Below are positions 8,702-16,703 of a stretch of 64,000 nucleotides of DNA, one piece after another. A program made the translations under genes and the position numbers. Under the pieces are notes generated by a model. It was given only the letters and a program-made list of their open reading frames with translations, was not told where the DNA came from and ran no database searches. Location: NCBI GenBank assembly GCA_937894065.1, contig CALCST010000036.1, forward strand, positions 28,737 to 92,736, given 5' to 3'. Position 1 is the first letter of the stretch; the number at the start of each line of letters is the position of its first letter. Origin of the DNA: an uncultured Parabacteroides sp. Lineage in GTDB: Bacteria; Bacteroidota; Bacteroidia; Bacteroidales; Tannerellaceae.

Positions 8702-9469
8702 ATGAGCCGTAACAAAATATATTTTGCCTCTGATGCCCATCTTGGAGCACGATTTCATAAAGATGCCTTGGCTGTGGAGCGTCGCCTTGTGCGCTGGCTC
8801 GACAGCATCAAGGATGAGGCGGCTGAGATTTGGTTTCTCGGTGATATGTTCGACTATTGGTATGAATATAAATATGTCGTGCCAAAAGGATTTACCCGTT
8901 TCCTTGGTAAAATAGCTGAACTGTCCGACAATGGTGTGAAGATTCATTTCTTCATCGGAAATCATGATATCTGGATGTTCGATTATCTTCCGAAAGAAGT
9001 TGGGGCGATTATTCACCGCAATCCTGAAACAGTGGATTTATTGGGAAAGCGATTCTTTCTAGGACACGGAGACGAAGTTGACTACAGAAGCAAAGCTTTC
9101 CGTGTAATCAGGCAGATTTTCCGAAATCGTTTCTGCCAGATTCTGTATAGTGCTATTCATCCGCGCTGGACATTCGGTTTTGCTCTTGGATGGTCATTGC
9201 ATAGCCGTAAGAAAGGTTTGGAGAAGAATGTAAAAAATGAAGCTCCGGAATACATGGGTGAAGACAATGAATATCTTGTCCAGTTCGCCAAATCATATCT
9301 TAAAGAGCATAATGATATTAATTTCTTCATATTCGGTCATCGTCATATTATGCTTGACCTTATGCTTACGCGTGAGAGCCGACTTCTTATCGCCGGCGAT
9401 TGGATGAAACATTTCTCATATATTGTTTGGGATGGGGAAGCTCTTTGGCTTGATCAGTTTGAGGAGTGA
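8702..9469 (+). CDS. lpxH: UDP-2,3-diacylglucosamine diphosphatase (LpxH-like)
   Basis: A 255-residue calcineurin-like metallophosphoesterase. The metal-site motifs appear in order: SDAHLG (residues 9-14), GDMFDYWYE, GNHDIWM, GHGDEVD and a late GHRH. This arrangement, with the FDYW pair, is that of LpxH, which releases UMP from UDP-2,3-diacylglucosamine to make lipid X in lipid A synthesis at the inner membrane. The Bacteroidetes proteins are slightly longer than the E. coli enzyme. It is the last gene before a strong terminator. Confidence 0.88.
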   Translation: MSRNKIYFASDAHLGARFHKDALAVERRLVRWLDSIKDEAAEIWFLGDMFDYWYEYKYVVPKGFTRFLGKIAELSDNGVKIHFFIGNHDIWMFDYLPKEVGAIIHRNPETVDLLGKRFFLGHGDEVDYRSKAFRVIRQIFRNRFCQILYSAIHPRWTFGFALGWSLHSRKKGLEKNVKNEAPEYMGEDNEYLVQFAKSYLKEHNDINFFIFGHRHIMLDLMLTRESRLLIAGDWMKHFSYIVWDGEALWLDQFEE

Positions 9470-9540
9470 ATTTTACAGAGAATTTTCAGTTGCGTTTTCT
9501 ATGTTATTACGTTGAATAACAAATGTATATAAATAATTTA

Positions 9541-9583
9541 AGGTGGTAAGAAAAAACGACCCTTTTTTCTTACCACCTTTTTC
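9541..9583 (+). terminator. Terminator after lpxH
   Basis: AGGTGGTAAGAAAAAA (9541-9556) pairs perfectly over 16 bases with TTTTTTCTTACCACCT (9563-9578), loop CGACCC, followed by T's. The 373-base gap 9470-9842 holds this hairpin, a partial echo of its left arm (TAAGAAAAAACG again at 9686-9697) and the pepD terminator; I see no gene in it. Confidence 0.85.
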
Positions 9584-9790
9584 TATTCTTCCTGCAAATA
9601 TAATCAATAAAAATAAATTGCCAACTTATTATAGACCAAATGTTTCCGTGATTAATCTTATTCTTTATATTTTATTTTTAAGTGATAAGAAAAAACGGTC
9701 GTTTATATTTACTATTACGATTTCTATTTTATACTTGACTATCATTTTCCCGTTTAGCGGGAATCAAGATAGATTTCGCATAAAAATAAA

Positions 9791-9819
9791 AAGCAGGCTG
9801 TCGTGATGACACCCTGCTT
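9791..9819 (-). terminator. Terminator after pepD
   Basis: AAGCAGGCTGTC and GACACCCTGCTT form a hairpin with loop GTGAT and one bulged pair. Read leftward it is followed by TTTTATTTTTATG. Confidence 0.8.
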
Positions 9820-9842
9820 GTTCTATTTATGAATATGTATTG

Positions 9843-11297
9843 TTAAATCTTTTCCAACACTCGTTTTATATATTCCCAAGTTCTGCCAACTGAAGAAATA
9901 CTTACGCATTCATCAGGAGAATGAGGATGTCTCAAATCCGGACCGATTGAAATCATATCCATTGAAGGATATGCGCCCTGGATTATACCGCATTCCAAAC
10001 CTGCATGCATAACTGTTACGTTTGGTTCTTTGTCATACAATTCCTTGTATGTTTCCTTCATCACATTCAGAATCGGAGAATTAATGTCCGGCTGCCATCC
10101 GTTATATCCGTTGGCGATTTCCACTTTTCCTCCGGCAAGAGCAAATATACTTTCAAGGCTTGAGCATACAGCATCTTTTCTGGTTTCGGAAGAACTGCGA
10201 ACAAGAATCATTATCTCAATCAGTTCGTCTGAAGTACGTACAACAGACAGATTGCTTGAAGATTCAACAGTTCCAGGGAAATCATGCAGCATACTTATAG
10301 GACCGTTCTGGCAACCTTCAATTGCATTAATCAAGTCGTCTTGGATTTCTTCAGGAATAAGAGTTGACGGAAGGTCAACCATTTCTGCAGTGAAAGAAAG
10401 ATTAGTTTCAATGCCTCGGTATTCTTCTCTGTACATATCCTGATAGTCAGCAACAAGTTCCCACATTGCTTCAACATTGTCACCCGGAATAGTTACAACA
10501 GCTACGGCTTCGCGAGGAATAGCATTTCTCATGTTTCCGCCTTCGATTGATGACAGGCGTGCGCCATAATCACAAACAGCTTCCTTAAGGAAACGGAACA
10601 TCAGTTTGTTGGCGTTTGCGCGTCCAAGGTGAATATCTACACCTGAATGTCCGCCTTTCAGACCAGTAAGAGATACTTTTACAGCAACATCTCCTTCCGG
10701 AATATATTTGTCTTCTTTAAACTGGAATGTTACATTCACATCAGCACCACCGGCACAACCTACGAAAAGTTGTCCTTCTTCTTCCGAATCACAGTTAAGG
10801 AGAATTTCTCCCTTGAGGAATCCAGGTTTAAGACCGAAAGCTCCGTCCATTCCAACTTCTTCGTTAACTGTAAACAAGGCTTCGATAGGACCATGTTTCA
10901 AGCTGTTGTCTGATAAAACAGCTAGAGCGAGAGACGCACCGATTCCGTTGTCAGCACCAAGTGTCGTACCATTGGCTTTCACCCAATCACCGTCGACATA
11001 AGCATTGATAGGATCAGTAAGGAAATCATGTTTAACAGAAGAATTCTTCTGAGGAACCATGTCAAGGTGAGACTGTAAAGTTACAGTTTTTTTGTTTTCC
11101 ATACCCGGAGTAGCGGGTTTGCGGATTAGAACATTTCCAACTTCGTCCTGCAGTGTTTCGAGTCCAAGCTTCTTGCCACATTCGGAAACATAACGTGTAA
11201 CTGCTTCCATATGTCCTGTCGGACGGGGAATTTGTGTTAGGTCATAGAAATAACTCCATACCTGATTTGGAGATAGATTCTTGATTTCTGCTGACAT
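9843..11297 (-). CDS. pepD: Aminoacyl-histidine dipeptidase (peptidase D, M20 family)
   Basis: 484 residues. The di-zinc M20 motifs are present: QSHLDMVPQ (first His and Asp), LGADNGIG (bridging Asp), NEEVGMDGA (catalytic Glu) and DSEEEG, plus a C-terminal HAGLECG and a late His (DLRHPHSPDE). The protein cleaves Xaa-His dipeptides such as carnosine in the cytosol. The length is typical of PepD (about 485). It lies 58 bases downstream of the flippase-like gene on the same strand, but a terminator hairpin stands in that gap. Confidence 0.93.
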   Translation of the reverse strand: MSAEIKNLSPNQVWSYFYDLTQIPRPTGHMEAVTRYVSECGKKLGLETLQDEVGNVLIRKPATPGMENKKTVTLQSHLDMVPQKNSSVKHDFLTDPINAYVDGDWVKANGTTLGADNGIGASLALAVLSDNSLKHGPIEALFTVNEEVGMDGAFGLKPGFLKGEILLNCDSEEEGQLFVGCAGGADVNVTFQFKEDKYIPEGDVAVKVSLTGLKGGHSGVDIHLGRANANKLMFRFLKEAVCDYGARLSSIEGGNMRNAIPREAVAVVTIPGDNVEAMWELVADYQDMYREEYRGIETNLSFTAEMVDLPSTLIPEEIQDDLINAIEGCQNGPISMLHDFPGTVESSSNLSVVRTSDELIEIMILVRSSSETRKDAVCSSLESIFALAGGKVEIANGYNGWQPDINSPILNVMKETYKELYDKEPNVTVMHAGLECGIIQGAYPSMDMISIGPDLRHPHSPDECVSISSVGRTWEYIKRVLEKI

Positions 11298-11299
11298 AA

Positions 11300-11340
11300 A
11301 AAAGTGTTTTAATTAGGAAGTGTGTGTTGCGACACTTCCT
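11300..11340 (-). terminator. Hairpin between the flippase-like gene and pepD
   Basis: AGGAAGTGT (11315-11323) pairs with ACACTTCCT (11332-11340). In the leftward direction an A/T-rich run ending in TTTTTT follows. It probably limits read-through into pepD, whose ATG is only 18 bases further on. Confidence 0.65.
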
Positions 11341-11355
11341 GGTTGATAATTATGT

Positions 11356-12363
11356 TTACTCAAGTTCAGAGTCTTGTTCTTCCTTATTGATAATAGGCAA
11401 TGCCACAACTCCAACCAGACCACAAAGTCCGGTCCAGATAGTTTGGACAGTGTGAACAACCAGAGCAAATGCTGCCGCGTCGTTTTCGTTTACACCGAAG
11501 CAAACCAAAGTAGCTATTACCATGAAATGCCATGGTCCGATTCCTCCCTGAACCGGCACGGCAACTGCAATACTTCCCATTGCAAAGGCAATCAATCCTA
11601 CAGATATTCCCAGATTCTCTGTAAAGTCAAAAGCAAAGAATGTTATATAGAAATATATGAAATATCCAATCCAGATCAGCAGAGTTTCAGCAATAAAAAG
11701 GCTTTTGTTTTTCATAACCCAAACGCTTTTTATGCCGGTCCAGATATTGTTAAGCATATCCTTTGCTTTCTTGACGAGGGTAAAGTTACTCATATATCTG
11801 AAAATAAACCAACCGCCTACAATAAAAAATACGACTATAGCATAAATCCAGATAGAATTGAACATCGAATAGAAACCATCGAGCAATGCAGGGTTTTTGG
11901 CAAAGAAACTACCGAAGAAATCAAAGTTGAATATAACAATGCTTAATGTTATGAGACCGACCATTATTGTATCGCTTACACGGTCGATTAGTAAAGTGCC
12001 AAGTAGTTTTGTGAAAGGGATTTTATCATATTTCATAACCATTCCGCATCTCCAAACTTCACCAACGCGTGGTAAAACCAGATTTACAGCATAATTTCCC
12101 AGTACGGCGAGAATGGCATTGCGCAGTTTGAAGCGCTGTCCCAAAGATTCAATGAGCAAACCCCAGCGAAAACCTCTGATGATATTTGCGCCAAGACCGA
12201 AAATAAGAGAAAACAGAATTATCTTGTAATTTACTCCATTTTTGATGACATCAGTAATCTCAGTTATATCCATATTCCTGTATAGAAACCACAGAAGAAG
12301 GCATCCTAAAATCAGAGGCAGGAATATTTTTATTATAGTTCGGAAAATATGCGCAAAATCCAT
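11356..12363 (-). CDS. Lysylphosphatidylglycerol-synthase-like membrane protein (UPF0104/AglD-type)
   Basis: 335 residues with about eight hydrophobic segments (for example IFLPLILGCLLLWFLY, AIVVFFIVGGWFIFRY) and the conserved NLVLPRVGEVWRCG and PVQGGIGPWH segments of the lysylphosphatidylglycerol synthase transmembrane family. It lacks the C-terminal aminoacyl-transferase domain of MprF, so it is more likely a lipid flippase-type integral membrane protein. The substrate is unknown. It is divergent from ksgA with overlapping promoter boxes. Confidence 0.8.
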   Translation of the reverse strand: MDFAHIFRTIIKIFLPLILGCLLLWFLYRNMDITEITDVIKNGVNYKIILFSLIFGLGANIIRGFRWGLLIESLGQRFKLRNAILAVLGNYAVNLVLPRVGEVWRCGMVMKYDKIPFTKLLGTLLIDRVSDTIMVGLITLSIVIFNFDFFGSFFAKNPALLDGFYSMFNSIWIYAIVVFFIVGGWFIFRYMSNFTLVKKAKDMLNNIWTGIKSVWVMKNKSLFIAETLLIWIGYFIYFYITFFAFDFTENLGISVGLIAFAMGSIAVAVPVQGGIGPWHFMVIATLVCFGVNENDAAAFALVVHTVQTIWTGLCGLVGVVALPIINKEEQDSELE

Positions 12364-12399
12364 CGTATGGGAAATGTTTAAATTATGAATAATTTATTG

Positions 12400-12422
12400 T
12401 ACTTTTGTATATCTGCAAAGAT
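12400..12422. promoter_or_regulatory. Divergent promoter boxes for ksgA (+) and the flippase-like gene (-)
   Basis: Forward TACTTTTG at 12400-12407 serves ksgA; reverse TATCTTTG at 12422 to 12415 serves the gene at 12363. As at 3317-3365 the boxes face each other, so the two 5' ends would overlap slightly. Confidence 0.6.
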
Positions 12423-12465
12423 AAAAAAATTATTGAAATAGGAACTATATATTAACCTTTGGTGG

Positions 12466-13263
12466 ATGAGATTAGTAAAACCTAAAAAAGCATTAGGGCA
12501 GCATTTCCTTAAGGATTTGGATATTGCACGCCGCATAGCCGATACTTTGGCGGAGTACAAACATCTTCCGACATTGGAAATTGGTCCAGGAATGGGAGTG
12601 TTGACTCAATATTTGTTGGAATACGGACATGACTTGACTGTAGTTGAACTGGATAGTGAATCTGTGGAATATCTGCAACAGAACTTTCCTGCACTTGAAG
12701 GTCGCATAATCGGTGATGATTTTCTTAAGTTGGATTTAAAGAAAATCTTCCCGGAGCAGTTTTGTGTGATTGGTAACTATCCATATAATATTTCGAGTCA
12801 GATATTCTTCAAAGTGCTTGACTATAAGGATCAGATACCTTGTTGTTCCGGAATGATACAGAAGGAAGTGGCAGAACGCTTGGCTTCAGGTCCAGGAAGT
12901 AAGGCATATGGAATATTGAGTGTCCTTTTGCAAGCTTGGTATGATGTGGAATATTTATTTACAGTCAGTGAATATGTTTTCGATCCACCTCCAAAAGTCA
13001 AGAGCGCTGTTATTAAAATGACCAGAAACAGCCGTACATCTTTGGGCTGTAATGAGGCGTTGTTTAAGACAGTTGTGAAAACGTCATTCAATCAGCGTCG
13101 TAAGACTCTTCGCAATTCTATGAAAGCTATTTTGGGTAAGGATTATCCGGATTATTCTTTGCCTGTGTTTGACAAGCGACCGGAACAATTGTCGGTTGAG
13201 CAATTCGTTGAGCTTACCATAATGACAGACAAATGGCTTTCTGCAAATAAAACCGAAGTTTAA
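12466..13263 (+). CDS. rsmA/ksgA: 16S rRNA adenine dimethyltransferase
   Basis: A 265-residue SAM-dependent methyltransferase that dimethylates two adjacent adenines at the 3' end of 16S rRNA in late 30S assembly. It begins with KKALGQHFLKD, the conserved KsgA opening; the SAM loop is EIGPGMGVLT (about residues 38-47) and the catalytic motif IV is GNYPYNIS. FNQRRKTLRN near the C-terminus is also diagnostic. The length is standard. It is followed by mgtE on the same strand after 132 bases. Confidence 0.97.
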   Translation: MRLVKPKKALGQHFLKDLDIARRIADTLAEYKHLPTLEIGPGMGVLTQYLLEYGHDLTVVELDSESVEYLQQNFPALEGRIIGDDFLKLDLKKIFPEQFCVIGNYPYNISSQIFFKVLDYKDQIPCCSGMIQKEVAERLASGPGSKAYGILSVLLQAWYDVEYLFTVSEYVFDPPPKVKSAVIKMTRNSRTSLGCNEALFKTVVKTSFNQRRKTLRNSMKAILGKDYPDYSLPVFDKRPEQLSVEQFVELTIMTDKWLSANKTEV

Positions 13264-13395
13264 GAAAATTTTTACCTTGTTATTATTGGAGATATAAAGT
13301 TTCATGTTGGATTTGTTTTATTTATCATAGAGCATGGAACTTAAATGATTTAAGAATCTTGGACCTTTGTCAGGTCTCACAAAACGTTGGTTATT

Positions 13396-14742
13396 ATGAT
13401 TGAGCTAACGAAAGAATATATAGAGAAATTCCAAAGCATAATTGCCGAGAGAGATGATGAAAAGGCAAAAGAAGAGTTGCGTGGATTATATCCTGCTGAT
13501 ATAGCGGAACTCTATAAGGAGCTTGATTTGGACGAAGCCATCTATCTATATCTGCTGATGGATGATGAAAAGGCAGCGGATGTTTTGATGGAACTTGATG
13601 AGGAAGATCGTCATAAATTGTTGAAAGAACTTCCAAATGAGCTTATTGCCAAGCGTTTCGTCGACAATATGGAAACCGACGATGCTGTGGATTTGATGCG
13701 TGAGCTCGATGAAGATACTCAGGAAGAGATTCTTTCACATATCCAGGACGTTGAGCAGGCGGGTGATATTGTTGACTTGCTGAAGTATGACGAAGATACA
13801 GCCGGAGGTTTGATGGGTACTGAAATGATCGTTGTAAACGAGAATTGGAGTATGCCTAAATGTATCGACGAAATGCGTAAGCAAGCAGAGGATATGGATG
13901 AGATATACTATGTTTATGTCGTTGATGATGATGAACGTTTGCGTGGAGTTCTTCCATTGAAAAAGTTGATAACCAGTCCTTCCGTGTCGAAGATTAAACA
14001 CGTGATGAAAAAAGATCCGATTTCTGTTCGCGACAGTGACAGTATTGAAGAAGTTACCGAAACGATTGAAAAATACGACTTGGTTGCTTTGCCTGTAGTA
14101 GACAGCATCGGTCGTCTTATCGGACGTATTACAATTGACGACGTAATGGATGAAGTTCGTGAACAGCACGAACGTGACTATCAGTTGGCATCCGGTATCT
14201 CTCAGGACGTTGAAACTTCGGATAATGTATTCACTCAAACGGCAGCGCGTTTGCCTTGGCTTTTAATCGGAATGCTGGGTGGTTTGGGAAACTCTGTTAT
14301 TCTGGGAGGTTTTGAATCAAGTTTCGCTACAAATCCCAAAATGGCATTATTTATACCATTGATTGGTGGAACCGGAGGAAATGTTGGAATACAGTCTTCT
14401 GCGATTATCGTTCAGGGTTTGGCAAACAACTCGTTGAAAGACGGTAATATTTTCCCTCAAATTTTGAAAGAATCTGTTGTATCATTGATTAATGCCAGCA
14501 TAATTAGTATGGTTGTATTTATATATAATTTCTTTATGTTGGGTGATAGAGGTATAACAGTCTCAGTTTCTTTAAGCTTGTTTGCTGTTGTGATTTTTGC
14601 CAGTGTATTCGGAACGCTGGTTCCTATGACTCTCGATAAGCTGAAAATAGATCCAGCATTGGCAACAGGACCGTTTATAACAATTACCAATGATATTATT
14701 GGTATGATGATTTATATGTTTATAACATCAGCATTGACATAA
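13396..14742 (+). CDS. mgtE: Magnesium transporter MgtE
   Basis: 448 residues from the ATG at 13396; an upstream TTG in frame would add only three residues. The order is an N-terminal superhelical MgtE_N domain (about 1-130, acidic), two CBS domains (about 135-255; KLITSPSVSKIKHVMKK, PVVDSIGRLIGRITIDDVMD) and five C-terminal helices (about 285-448) containing GLGNSVILGG and GGTGGNVGIQSS, the ion-pathway signature. It forms a Mg2+-gated channel in the inner membrane. The upstream region has a small hairpin (GACCT ttgtc AGGTC at about 13362-13376) but no recognisable Mg2+ riboswitch. Confidence 0.94.
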   Translation: MIELTKEYIEKFQSIIAERDDEKAKEELRGLYPADIAELYKELDLDEAIYLYLLMDDEKAADVLMELDEEDRHKLLKELPNELIAKRFVDNMETDDAVDLMRELDEDTQEEILSHIQDVEQAGDIVDLLKYDEDTAGGLMGTEMIVVNENWSMPKCIDEMRKQAEDMDEIYYVYVVDDDERLRGVLPLKKLITSPSVSKIKHVMKKDPISVRDSDSIEEVTETIEKYDLVALPVVDSIGRLIGRITIDDVMDEVREQHERDYQLASGISQDVETSDNVFTQTAARLPWLLIGMLGGLGNSVILGGFESSFATNPKMALFIPLIGGTGGNVGIQSSAIIVQGLANNSLKDGNIFPQILKESVVSLINASIISMVVFIYNFFMLGDRGITVSVSLSLFAVVIFASVFGTLVPMTLDKLKIDPALATGPFITITNDIIGMMIYMFITSALT

Positions 14743-14781
14743 AATATCTATATGTTTGATTGATAGTGATTATAGCTGTCA

Positions 14782-14860
14782 GTTCTAGAGATAGAACGCT
14801 GTTCTATATTGATATTCATCAATTATTTTTGTAATTAATATATGTTGTAGAACATATATT
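14782..14860. repeat. Cluster of four small inverted repeats after mgtE
   Basis: GTTCTAgagaTAGAAC (14782-14797), TTGATattcATCAA (14809-14822), AATTAtttttgTAATT (14821-14836) and AATATATGTTgtag with its complement AACATATATT (14837-14860). Three have 4-base loops. The last, with 10-bp perfect arms, may end the mgtE transcript. The spacing is irregular. Confidence 0.6.
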
Positions 14861-14910
14861 GTTTGAGCTTACTAATTTTGCATCGTCATCTTATTTAAAG
14901 AAAAGGTAAA

Positions 14911-15255
14911 ATGCTGACGCAAGTTTTTTATGTGTTGTTCTTCTATTTTGTAGGAGAATTTATAAGCTACTTTATAAATGGATTTGTTCCGGGTAGTGTG
15001 ATTGGAATGATGCTTCTTTTTGTTTCGTTGGCTTTCCGTTGGGTAAAACCGGAAAAAGTCAAGAGAATCTCAACTTTGCTTACAGATAATATGGGATTGT
15101 TTTTCCTTCCCGCCGGAGTTGGATTGATGACTTCATTAGCTGTAATAAGCAAATATTGGCTTTTTATTTTGCTGGCATCTGTCGTTAGCACGATTCTTGT
15201 GATAGCTGTGGTTGCTATTGTTCAACAAAATATGGAAAAGAAAGCTCATGAATAA
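14911..15255 (+). CDS. LrgA/CidA-family membrane protein
   Basis: 114 residues, four hydrophobic helices, with NGFVPGSVIGMMLLF and FFLPAGVGLMTS as in the CidA/LrgA (holin-like, YohJ) family. The N-terminal region begins MLTQVFYVLFFYFVGE. The family works with LrgB partners and has been linked to murein hydrolase export, and to pyruvate or glycolate transport in some organisms; the role here is unknown. Its stop overlaps the start of the LrgB gene by 8 bases, so the two are translationally coupled. Confidence 0.87.
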   Translation: MLTQVFYVLFFYFVGEFISYFINGFVPGSVIGMMLLFVSLAFRWVKPEKVKRISTLLTDNMGLFFLPAGVGLMTSLAVISKYWLFILLASVVSTILVIAVVAIVQQNMEKKAHE

Positions 15256-15946
15256 TTTACTACAAAGCGAAGTTTTTATACTTACATTGGTTATTGGGAC
15301 ATATCTTATAGCAACACTTCTTTATACCAAGACTAAAATAAAGTTGCTTCATCCATTATTGACATCTATTTTGGTTATAATTTTGTTTTTGAATGTTTTC
15401 GGAATAGAATATGAAACATTCAAGCAAGGAAGCCATTTGATTCATTTTATGCTTGGCCCGTCAGTAGTGGCTCTTGGCTATGTGTTGTATGAACAGATGA
15501 AATATCTTAAAGGTAACGTGATATCAATTCTGACATCAGTATTTGTTGGTGCAATTGTCGGAATAGTAAGTGTTATAGTTATCGGAAAATTGATGGGAGC
15601 TGAGGATGCTCTAATAGCTACATTGGAACCAAAATCCGTTACGACTCCGATAGCAATGGGTATATCAGAGAAAAACGGAGGAATACCGTCACTTACAGCC
15701 GTAATTGTTGTGGCTGTAGGAATATTTGGAAGTATAATTGGTCCTATGGTTATGAAAGTTTTGGGTATAGAAAGCCGTATAGCAAAGGGATTGGCATTGG
15801 GAGCTTCTTCTCATGGTGTCGGAACAGCTGCTGCTATACAGATTGGAGCTGTAGAAGGGGCACTGAGTGGCTTGGCAATAGGATTGATGGGAATTATGAC
15901 AGCGATACTTGTACCAGTTATTACATATATAATCTCTTTATTCTGA
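15248..15946 (+). CDS. LrgB/CidB-family membrane protein
   Basis: 232 residues from the ATG at 15248 (MNNLLQSEVFIL), which overlaps the end of the LrgA gene; a longer reading from 15212 would lie wholly inside it. It has the LrgB signatures LGPSVVALGYVLYEQ, LEPKSVTTPIAMGI and ASSHGVGTAAA, with about six membrane helices. With the preceding gene it makes the usual LrgAB pair in the inner membrane, resembling plastidic PLGG1 glycolate/glycerate transporters. No LytST-type regulator is adjacent. Confidence 0.9.
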   Translation: MNNLLQSEVFILTLVIGTYLIATLLYTKTKIKLLHPLLTSILVIILFLNVFGIEYETFKQGSHLIHFMLGPSVVALGYVLYEQMKYLKGNVISILTSVFVGAIVGIVSVIVIGKLMGAEDALIATLEPKSVTTPIAMGISEKNGGIPSLTAVIVVAVGIFGSIIGPMVMKVLGIESRIAKGLALGASSHGVGTAAAIQIGAVEGALSGLAIGLMGIMTAILVPVITYIISLF

Positions 15947-15976
15947 ATAGTTAGAGGTCGTTTTTTTCAATTCTCT

Positions 15977-16008
15977 TTTGTTTCTTAAAAGGGAAAATAG
16001 TATTTTTG
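15977..16008 (+). promoter_or_regulatory. Promoter of efp
   Basis: TTTG (15977-15980), 20 bases, TATTTTTG (16001-16008): a full Bacteroidetes promoter, with the likely start about 40 bases before the efp ATG. Confidence 0.8.
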
Positions 16009-16058
16009 CGCCGAGAAAAACTCTTTCAAGAATAATCACAAAATATAAAGAATAAAAT

Positions 16059-16622
16059 ATGATTAACTCTCAAGACATTAAGAAAGGTACTTGTATCCGT
16101 TTGGATGGCAAATTGTATTTCTGCGTAGATTTTCTTCATGTAAAACCAGGTAAAGGTAACACAATCATGCGTACAACTTTGAAAGATGTTGTAAAAGGTG
16201 GTGTTATCGAACGTCGTTTTAATATCGGTGAAAAATTGGAAGATGTTCGTGTTGAACGTCGTCCTTATCAGTATACATATCGTGAAGGTGAACACTTCCA
16301 CTTTATGAATCAGGAAACTTTTGAAGATGTAATCATCGACAAGGATTTGATTAACGGTGTTGAATTCATGAAAGAAGGTGAAATTGTTGATGTTGTATCT
16401 GATGCTTCAACTGAAACAGTTTTGTTCGCTGATATGCCAACAAAAGTTCAGCTTGTTGTAACATACACTGAACCGGGTATCAAAGGTGATACAGCTACTA
16501 ATACATTGAAACCTGCAACAGTTGAAACAGGTGCAGAAGTTCGTGTTCCTTTGTTTATTAATGAAGGTGAACTTATCGAAATCAACACTCAGGATGGTTC
16601 ATATGTAGGCCGTATCCGCTAA
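16059..16622 (+). CDS. efp: Elongation factor P
   Basis: 187 residues, three beta-barrel domains. The tip of domain I is VKPGKGNT with Lys32 at the position that is modified in many bacteria, and a C-terminal YVGRIR closes domain III. EF-P enters stalled ribosomes at the E site and restores peptide bond formation at polyproline stretches. No epmA/epmB, ymfI or earP modification gene is seen in this window. It has its own promoter and terminator. Confidence 0.96.
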   Translation: MINSQDIKKGTCIRLDGKLYFCVDFLHVKPGKGNTIMRTTLKDVVKGGVIERRFNIGEKLEDVRVERRPYQYTYREGEHFHFMNQETFEDVIIDKDLINGVEFMKEGEIVDVVSDASTETVLFADMPTKVQLVVTYTEPGIKGDTATNTLKPATVETGAEVRVPLFINEGELIEINTQDGSYVGRIR

Positions 16623-16651
16623 TTTAGTATTATTTTTACCTTAATAAATAA

Positions 16652-16700
16652 GTGGGTCTGATAGGAAAAATGTTTTCTCCCATCAGACTCACATTTTTTT
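16652..16700 (+). terminator. Terminator after efp
   Basis: GTGGGTCTGATAGG (16652-16665) pairs, with two imperfect positions, with CCCATCAGACTCAC (16679-16692), followed by eight T's. It ends only a few bases before the next start codon at 16704. Confidence 0.85.
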
Positions 16701-16703
16701 ATT

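Noticed and set aside
9543..9806. Open frame of 87 codons on + strand
   Set aside because: It begins inside the lpxH terminator stem, has low-complexity AT-rich content and no recognisable protein features.
13264..13395. Mg2+ riboswitch upstream of mgtE
   Set aside because: Only a 5-bp hairpin is visible; no M-box type conserved core can be seen in 132 bases.
14782..14860. Seventh phased palindrome array after mgtE
   Set aside because: Four palindromes are present but their centres are spaced 26, 13 and 20 bases, so it lacks the regular step.
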